Below, piece by piece: positions 13,014 to 20,700 of a stretch of 42,088 nt of DNA. Numbering within the stretch: position 1 is the stretch's first letter; every line of letters starts with the position of its first letter. The stretch comes from a virus. The notes under the pieces are model-generated. The model was not told the DNA's origin. It saw only the letters and a program-made list of their open reading frames with translations, and ran no database searches. The position numbers and the translations under genes were made by a program. The DNA lies in the IMG/VR virus record IMGVR_UViG_3300046830_000116, positions 1 to 42,088 of that record, one strand, 5' to 3'.

Positions 13014-13325
13014 ATGAAGGGCAAGACACCTACTAAAGAAGAACAGAAACATATGGACAGAGTAAGAGCGTTGGGTTGTATAGTGTGCCTCAATAATGGG
13101 TATCCAAATACACCAGCAGAAATACATCACATCATAGATGGCGAGAGAAGTCATATGAAAGTCTTGCCTTTGTGTGCCATCCATCATAGGAATGGCAGTC
13201 ACAATCCTCCGATAAGCAGACATCCCAACAAGAAAAGATTTGAAGAAGCTTATGGAACTGAAGAAGAATTGTTAGAGCAAATCAGGCTCTTGCTAGAAGA
13301 AAATATTACTGGTAGTAGTTTATGA
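13014..13325 (+). CDS. Ref-like HNH nuclease
   Basis: This 103-residue protein resembles the P1 Ref family (recombination-enhancing, RecA-dependent nuclease). Visible are GCIVCLNNG near 20, a HHIIDG segment near 43-48, LPLCAIHHRNGSHNP near 57-71 and KKRFEEAYG near 77-85. These give the His/Cys/Asn arrangement of an HNH metal site. P1 Ref cuts DNA at RecA-made D-loops; that this copy acts the same way is an inference. No clear ribosome site precedes ATG 13014. The 3' end carries a palindrome copy and overlaps the next gene by 4 nt. Confidence 0.75.
   Translation: MKGKTPTKEEQKHMDRVRALGCIVCLNNGYPNTPAEIHHIIDGERSHMKVLPLCAIHHRNGSHNPPISRHPNKKRFEEAYGTEEELLEQIRLLLEENITGSSL
13301..13317. promoter_or_regulatory. 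dispersed palindrome site 9
   Basis: AAAATATTACTGGTAGT at the 3' end of the Ref-like gene; left arm and core. Confidence 0.45.
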
Positions 13326-13666
13326 AACCACAATCCGCAAAAGCAAAAGGAAGGAATTTACAAAAATGGTTTGTAGAAAAACTTGTAGAGTTTTTGAAAC
13401 TAGACGAAGAGGATTTAGAGTCAAGACCTATGGGTAGTCAGGGCGAGGATATAATTATGGGCAAGCAATCAAGGAATGTTTTTCCCTACAGTATTGAATG
13501 TAAGAACCAAGAAGCTTTGAATGTATGGAAAGCTTACGAACAAGCTACTGAGAACTGCAAGGGGTATGAACCTTTGGTAGTCATTAAAAGAAACAGAACA
13601 AAGCCACTCGTTGTGGTGGATGCAGAACACTTTATTAAAATATTTATGGAGGTAAATGATGAGTGA
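13322..13666 (+). CDS. Hjc-like PD-(D/E)XK nuclease (probable resolvase)
   Basis: This 114-residue protein starts with a basic AKAKGRNLQKWF segment and carries GSQGEDIIM near 38-46 and PYSIECKNQE near 56-65, the D and E-x-K residues of a PD-(D/E)XK nuclease. Small enzymes of this layout resolve Holliday junctions or cut branched DNA, which fits the recombination operon. Junction specificity is inferred from context. The stop overlaps the next start. Confidence 0.72.
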   Translation: MKPQSAKAKGRNLQKWFVEKLVEFLKLDEEDLESRPMGSQGEDIIMGKQSRNVFPYSIECKNQEALNVWKAYEQATENCKGYEPLVVIKRNRTKPLVVVDAEHFIKIFMEVNDE

Positions 13667-13982
13667 TGTAATAAGAGTGCTAGACGATTTAAAAAAACTA
13701 GCAAAAGAGGATGGTGTGAAATATAACTTTTCAGTAGATGTTGTAGAGCAGTCTGTCGATTTAAGAAACTTTACTATCGAAAGCACCAATCCTATTGGTT
13801 ATGATGAGATGGGCGAAGTTATCGAAGCTTTGGCTCAGGTAGATATATGCACCGATGGAAGCTCTATGCGTTATACAAATGATGAAGGCAACAAAATATT
13901 TGTTATCTTTCATGGCACAGATTATGGCGATGATTCTCAGATAAGTCTTGAAAATCAAATAGACTTTTCAGAGAAAGTATAA
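13659..13982 (+). CDS. unknown protein, 107 aa
   Basis: No family is recognised; an acidic protein of alternating strands and helices. Two ATGs lie back to back (13656 and 13659); the second is chosen for its better six-base spacing from GGAGG (13648-13652). Its stop overlaps the next start (TAATG). Confidence 0.7.
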   Translation: MSDVIRVLDDLKKLAKEDGVKYNFSVDVVEQSVDLRNFTIESTNPIGYDEMGEVIEALAQVDICTDGSSMRYTNDEGNKIFVIFHGTDYGDDSQISLENQIDFSEKV

Positions 13983-14182
13983 TGGTTAGAAAAGTAAAGG
14001 TCATCATGCTTGAAAAGACTTATCAATGCTACCATGTGGAAGCTGAGTCTCTAGAAGAAGCTGTCGATAAACTCATGGATGGGATAGACAATGAAGGCAA
14101 GCCAGTCGAGGATGGTATTGAAAGGACTTGGCGAGATATTGAAGAGACAGAATTCATGGATGAAAACTATCTAGAGATATGA
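13982..14182 (+). CDS. small protein with a VEAESLEEA motif, 66 aa
   Basis: This 66-residue protein shares the strand-strand-SLEEA-helix pattern with the product at 12199 (90 aa), suggesting a small paralogous family. Function unknown. Overlaps at both ends with its neighbours indicate coupled translation. Confidence 0.68.
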   Translation: MVRKVKVIMLEKTYQCYHVEAESLEEAVDKLMDGIDNEGKPVEDGIERTWRDIEETEFMDENYLEI

Positions 14183-14526
14183 GTCTGCTAGCGGAACAAC
14201 TCAAGGAAGAACTCGAAGAACGAAAGAAACATTGGTGGGATTGGCACAAGAAAAATCCTCAAGTGTGGGAAGCGTTTGAAGAGTACACGCTAAGAGCGAT
14301 AGAGTCAGGAAGGAAACATTATTCCCAATGGGCGATTATCAATCGGATACGCTGGGATAGAGAGATAGAAACTCAAGGAGGAGACTTCAAGATTAGTAAT
14401 GATTACATATCTTTCTATGCTAGGTTGTTCCATGCTAGGCATCCACAACACGAAGGGTTCTTTAGAACCAAACCATTCAAAGAAGAAAAGCTGATAGAAA
14501 AACTAGGCGAAGCTTTAGACTTCTAA
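14179..14526 (+). CDS. unknown protein, 115 aa, last gene of the recombination operon
   Basis: This Trp-, Glu- and Lys-rich protein (KKHWWDWHKKNPQVWEAFEE near 16-35) resembles small proteins common in phage recombination regions, but I know no function for it. The start overlaps the previous stop by 4 nt. It ends the + strand block. Confidence 0.7.
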   Translation: MSLLAEQLKEELEERKKHWWDWHKKNPQVWEAFEEYTLRAIESGRKHYSQWAIINRIRWDREIETQGGDFKISNDYISFYARLFHARHPQHEGFFRTKPFKEEKLIEKLGEALDF

Positions 14527-14571
14527 TCCAAAACAACTCCCACCTGCGAGCTAGATTTTTTAGCTCCATTG

Positions 14572-14586
14572 AAAATATTACCAGTC
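14572..14586. promoter_or_regulatory. dispersed palindrome site 10
   Basis: AAAATATTACCAGTC in direct-repeat copy 1; left arm and core. Confidence 0.45.
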
Positions 14587-14662
14587 ATAGTTTGTACTAC
14601 AAGGGTTTCAGTTCTGCTGATTTCTGGCTGTCACCTGCAACCCAGATTTTTCGAGCTTTGAG

Positions 14663-14677
14663 AAAATATTACTAGTC
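14663..14677. promoter_or_regulatory. dispersed palindrome site 11
   Basis: AAAATATTACTAGTC in direct-repeat copy 2; left arm and core. Confidence 0.45.
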
Positions 14678-14711
14678 AATGTTTCACACACAAGTGTTTC
14701 ACGAAAAAAAA

Positions 14712-14769
14712 TAGGGGGTCGAAGGCTGGCTGATGTCGTAAGGGGGTCGAAGGCTGGTTGATGTCGAAG
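14712..14769. repeat. tandem GGGGGTCGAAGGCTGG repeat
   Basis: The unit AGGGGGTCGAAGGCTGGYTG followed by ATGTCG occurs twice in tandem (from 14712 and from 14741), followed by a partial third copy (GAAGGCTAGTCG) that runs into the stop of the giant gene. It is more GC-rich than its surroundings. On the - strand the first copy ends in a T-run, so it may mark the end of the late transcript, though I see no clear stem. Confidence 0.55.
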
Positions 14770-14770
14770 G

Positions 14771-17700
14771 CTAGTCGTAGTTAATATATGTACCAGCTTC
14801 TTTTCTAAGTTCAGGTACTTTAGAAAGTCTTAGGTTTCTTTCCATCTCTAATTGTTCAAGCATCTGTTTCTTAAGCTGAGGACTAATAGTTTCGTTTCTG
14901 TAGACTTTGTCTCTTCTGTCTCTCCACTTAGTCATGTATCTATTCAATGCTAATACTTGTGACCTCGTTCTAATCAGACCTTCGTTGTTCTTTCTGTAAG
15001 CTTCATACTCGTTATATAAGCCTCGTTCTTTAAGTCTGTTAAGGGTTGCTACTACCTTGGCACTTTCTTGTCTCAGTTCGTAGAAATCTTGCTGTAATCC
15101 TCCTCCTATCTCAGAACCTAATACACGCTTCAGGAGAGGTAATTGGTCAATCCTAGGGGGTATGATGTCTTTGCCAGTAGCAAGCCTTAGAGTGCCGTCT
15201 ATTAAGCTTAGAAGGTATCCTCCTAATGTACCGCCATATCCATTTAAAACATACTCTAGTTTTAAAGGAGACATATTGAACGCTCTACCTATTGCTACAG
15301 CTAATTGATTTGTGTTCTCTCGGTACTGCTGGAAATCTTCTAGACCTTCCTCCATATACTGTGGAACGATAGGACTTCTAGTAAAGCCACTTTTATTATC
15401 TACATAAGCTTCATACAAAGGTTTGATAGCTTGAAATCCTAAAGGGTCTACGCCAAAAGTATTTGTGACTGCCCTCAGAGTAGAGTCTCCTAAATCTTCT
15501 AGACTCCCTTTGCCAGCTACAGTATCCATCAATCTCTCAGGTAATGTCTTGAACAAAACTCCTACTTCAAAAGGTACTGGTATCTTTAAAGGTGGTAGGT
15601 CATTACCTGTAAATATCATCCAGTTATCATCTCGTTCTTCTCTTCGTCTAGCACGATACTCAGGTTCATCCGATACAAGAGCATAGTACATAGCTGTTAT
15701 CAACATTAACATTCCACCTCTAGTTATAAATCCAGCTATGACATCTCTTTGTAATTGTGCATCAGGCGTGTTGTCAGAGAGTTTTGTCATAGGTGAGGTG
15801 AAAGTCGCTCCCGGCTGCGATGCAGAATATTTACCAGTCATACTTCTGTACAGTACATCTAGTCCTTGAATTCTTGCGTTCAAGAATGGAATAGCTGTAG
15901 TCACCAACCTGAAGAAAGGATTGCTTCCTCTTCTAGAAAAGTTAATTATTTCTGCGGCTTGGTAAGCGGCTTCGGCTTGACTACCAGTTTCTTCTAATAC
16001 TTTTAGATAGACAGCTTTTCTAGTAGCACCATCTGACTCATAAGTTTTTCTGCCTAAGTAATCCCACAATCTTACTGTTGCATCTATAGGATTAAGAGAA
16101 CCATTGTTTGTTATACCTTCTTCTCTAAGAATTCTTTTTGTGTAATTGACTACACTCACACCATCTGCTGAATAATCATATCCACCTAATACTCCAAATG
16201 TTTCTAGGTCAGATAAATCTTCTTTACCAAATACTTTAAAGTTTTTAAAAGTATCAACGACAGGTGTTATGCCAGCACCACTTGTCACAGCCGCAGATAA
16301 AGTATCTCGCAACATATTGACCAATACAAAACCGGGGTCTCTTGTGACAGTCTCTCTTAATACAGTTGCTGGAAACGCTAATGCTTTTACAATGCCAGCA
16401 TCATCTACCATGCCTAAGTTTTCTAAACCTTTCAAATAAAAGGCATCATCAACTCTAAAGAATCTTCTTCTGCCGTTTACATATGCTGATAGCACATCCA
16501 TACCACTAGCATCTTTTGCATCTATTTCTACTGCTCTTCCAGATAAAACAAAGTTTCTTAATAGTTTTTGTAAGGCATCATTCTTTGAACCAGCAGTAAC
16601 TATTGATAGTTGGTTTCTATAGATTGCTTCTAAGAATGGCACATCGACAGCCTCTTCAGAACCTTTGAGTTTTACATTCAAAGGATTACCAGTCATCATA
16701 CCGCCAGCTATGTTAGGACCTTGAATAGAATCATCTGCCATCTTTCTATAGAAAGGATAATACACAGAGTCATCCTTCCAGATTTGTGCAGTAGACCTAA
16801 GTTCTATTCTGTTTTCAGGCTTAACTCTTTCATTGTAATTTCTAGCAAGCTCTAATATTTCTTCTGGAGTTTTGCCCTTAGTAGATTCAATACCAGCCTT
16901 CTTTAAAGCATCTGTAATTTCTTTTATGTTAGGCTCATTAGATAATATTCCTGAATCAACAGCAAAGTCTATTGTCTTGTTGTTGTATTCTTGAAAGTTA
17001 TCAAAGACTTCTTTTATAAAAAGATAATCCTCTCCTATTTGCAATCCTTGTTCTATCTCTGCTTCTGTAAGTGGAATTGGCTTGCCTTTTTCATTAAGCT
17101 TTTCTCCTCGTCTGGCGATAAAATAAAGCTTGGCTAACTCTTCATAATTAACATTATCGTTTTCAGATTTTTGATATAAGGGTGCAAAAATATTTATAAG
17201 ATTTAGTTTTGAATCTTTTTGTACAGATGTTAGTCCTTTATCTAGTGTGACAAAACCATGCTTTAACATAGAAGCAAAGATACCTTTAGCTTTATCTACC
17301 CAACGCAATGCTTGTATTGCACCTGTTGCGGCATCTGCTTCTAGTGTTCTTAGTGCTTCATTTTTTGTAATGCCCATCCTGACAGATAATTCTTGAACAG
17401 CATTTTTATCTACTATATTTGCTCTTAGTGTAGTAAGCCATCTCCTTACAGGAGTATTATCATTAAGTAAGTCAAGTGCAACTTCTCCATAAGACTGAGT
17501 AGTTCTTGCTGGACCATTAACTTTTTCTACAAGCTTTTCATATTTTTTAGGTACTGGTGCATCTGCCATTTTAAATGCTGGTATATCTAGGTAGTTGTCG
17601 TTGCCACCTTCTTCAAAATCAAAGGCAACCTTAAGAGCAAAACCGCTAGCATTGTTATTAATTCTAGGAATGGCAGTAGGACTAGTGTTAGCTACTTCTG

Positions 17701-20700
17701 CATCAGCCTTGGCTTGTGCTTCTATTATTCCTTTAGTGTCTGTTATTACAGAACTATTACCTTCTTCAAAAGGTTTGGTAGGTGGTGGTGTTATCCCTTG
17801 TTCTTCTGCGAATTTTTCGTAGACTCTGTAGATGGGGAGATAAAGACTGCTGATGGCGGCTCGCTGTACAAAGGATGCGTCTCCGGCAAAACTGGCATCT
17901 GCAAGCGTTTGGATAGCTCCTCGATAGTCGCCTGATTTATGTTCGTAGTATCTTCCTTCTTGTCCATATAGATTAAGATTATACTCTGTTTCTTGTGTTG
18001 GGAAAACCTCTCTAAAAAATTCTGCAAATGTATCTAAATCATTTCGATTGTAGTTTGGTTTGTAAAAACTAGCATCATCAATAAAAGTCACACCATTGGC
18101 ATTTTGATGTGTCATATAAGTAAAGTTTTTAGTATTGTCTCGCTCTTGTACTCTATTAAATATATCTCTTAATTCTTGAGCTTTAAAAGGTTTGCCATCT
18201 CTACGCTCTAAATAAACTCCAGTCTTTTGATAACCTCTTGCTTTGGGTTGAGTGACAATTACAGAGTCTTGTAAAAAAGCATCTCCCATTACTTTAGCTA
18301 CAGCTTCTACAATTACAGGCGGTTGATTAGGTAAAGCTATTTGTGTATTTAAGTTTAGTTCTCCTTCATAAGTTCCAGCAGACACTCCTAATCTGTGTGA
18401 TAGTCCTAAAGTTCTTAAGAATCTATTTGATTGCCCTGCAGTAGTAGCTTGTAGCATATCTTTGTACAACTGATTTCTTGCATCTTGAGATATTATTTTT
18501 CCTACAGGTGCATAACCTCTATCTCTACCAACCATATGTTCAAAGGTAATGAATGTTGCAGCGTTCAACGCTGCTTCCTGCAACACAGAAATATTACCAG
18601 TCGTATTTGTTCCTGTCTGGTTTGTAAAAGTTGGTGAGTAAATAAAGTAATCTTTTAATGGCGTATCCATTTGCCATTGTCCATTTTGCATCATAGCTTT
18701 CATTTCATTTACTTCTGTCTTTGACTTTAAAGCAGATTGTTGAAAGCTACCTTCGTTAGGTACATTAGTTTTATATCTTTGATAACCCCATAGCAAAGCT
18801 TGTATTTGATGTGCTGATGGGAAAATATAATCTTTACCATCAACTCTATATGTTCGGTCTGCTAACAGTTGCATTTGTGCTTCACCAATTTGATAATCTA
18901 AATCGCTGGCAGATGTAGGTTCGTTTCTAAGATTAGGTCTTACTAATCCTAAGTTCCTTATCATGTGTCTATCTATAACTGTAAAAGGTGAGAACCTTCC
19001 TTGTGCTAACTCTTTAATTGTTTGAGCATATGTTGCAGTTTTTTGACCAGTTTTTTTCCTTTCAAATAATCCATCTTGATAAAACTTAACTAGTTTATCT
19101 ATTCGTCTTGGTTCTTTTTTACCAACACTATTTTCTAACAAAGCTTTTTTAAATTGTTTAGGATTAGCAACTGGGTCTATTTTTCTAGCCTCAATCATGG
19201 TACGCAAAGTATCCTTAAAGTTTTGTTCAGGTGTGCCTTGTTCAGAAGTGACTCCAAAGACTCCACTAAACTCTGTGATGTTGGCATCTCCTATAAGTGC
19301 AGGTAATTGCAAAGACCATCTTTGATACCAGTCAGCATCTACACCTAAGCGTATAGCTTCCTTAACTTCATTAGCTAACTGCCTCATATCTTTAAAAGGT
19401 GGTGGAGTTTGTGTGCTAGTTGTTTTAACTTCATCATAAAGATTTCGTAAATCTTCTGCTTTAATATTTATAACACCTTTATCTCTTGCTAGATTTATGA
19501 CTGCAACTTGAGCATCAGACTCTCCCAGTAATGTATCTATATCTAGTGTAGGTTTTAATCTGTAAGCAGGGTCTGCTAAATAACTATCTAAATTATTTGT
19601 TTTTCTTATTGCATCACTATCACTAGCATCTTCTTCACTTACAATTTTTTGAGCATCTTCGGCTCTTAATTCTGAATTCAATAACCTGTCGCCAAAAGCA
19701 TCTGTGTCTCGTCTTGAACGAATAACATTTCTTTCTCTAGCACCAATCACTCCACTATTAATATCTTCTAAAATTTTGACTGGACTTCTAAAGTCACTAT
19801 TAAAAGTTGCTCCAACAAATTCTCTAAAGAAATCTAAAATCTTTTGGAAGATAGTTCTTGTTGGTTTGTTTAAAACTTCAGGATTAGTTGTATGTAATCT
19901 TAATAACTCAGCAACCATTTCTTCTTCAAGCATTGCAGAATCTTCAGCTAATACGCCAGCTTGTACATAATCTTTATAAAGTTCTTCTAATACATTATCA
20001 GGTAATTTTGCTTTAGCTTCTTTTACTAAAGACTCATGTTCTCTTTGCGTAATCAAATCTAAAACACGCAAGCTATGATATACCTCATGAGGAAAAGTTC
20101 CTTGTATTTGTTCTTCAAAGTTTTTTCTATCGTAAGTTTTATTAGGGTCTATTGTTCCCATATAAAAAACTAACTCTTGCATAGCTTTATCTGTTTCTGC
20201 TAAAGGATTAATAGGGTTGCCTTGTGCATCCTTAAGTGTTTTTAAAGCTACTATGTTTCCATTGTCATCTCTTACAGCATTTCTTACTTGTCGCATTTGG
20301 TCTGTAAATCTTAAACCTATGTCATTAAGACCTAATTCATTTAAACGATTTCTTAAATCCTCATAAAGAGAATCATAAGTTTTATTTGTTATAGGGGGGT
20401 CTAAGGCTAGAACTTCAACTTCTGCTGGTTGATTTGCCTCATCGAACTGTCGCTGTTCTTGTTGTTGTAGAAATAAAGGATTACCTTGTACTCGGTTTCC
20501 TACTTTAGTTGCACGACCACTATTAAGTAAATCGTTTTTAAATTTATCTCTTTGTGTTTTTGTGTTTGTTAGATTCTGTGATTTAAAGAAAGCTTGTATT
20601 TCTTTGTCAGTAATTTTGCCATTAACATATCCTTGATAAAAAGCATTAAGTTGTTGTGCTGTATATTGTCTAGGTTTTAAATCAGGTATCTTAGTTAAAG

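Larger units (their letters stand above)
14541..14702. repeat. imperfect ~72-bp direct repeat at the operon junction
   Basis: Copy 1 (14541-14610) and copy 2 (14633-14701) share CACCTGC, AGATTTTT, AGCT, GAAAATATTACYAGTCA, TTT, CACAAG or TACAAG, and GTTTCA in the same order. Each contains a left-armed copy of the dispersed palindrome (14572-14586 and 14663-14677). Copy 1 also has a GAGCTA/TAGCTC hairpin. Confidence 0.6.

Noticed and set aside
14521-14770. Possible tRNA gene or attachment site at the block junction
   Set aside because: No cloverleaf, anticodon arm or CCA-like end could be read; only repeats and short hairpins are present. No integrase gene was seen.
17791-18027. 78-codon - strand open frame in the giant gene
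   Set aside because: It is in a different frame inside the giant gene. The local composition is somewhat GC-richer, but no start signal was found and the giant frame is unbroken.
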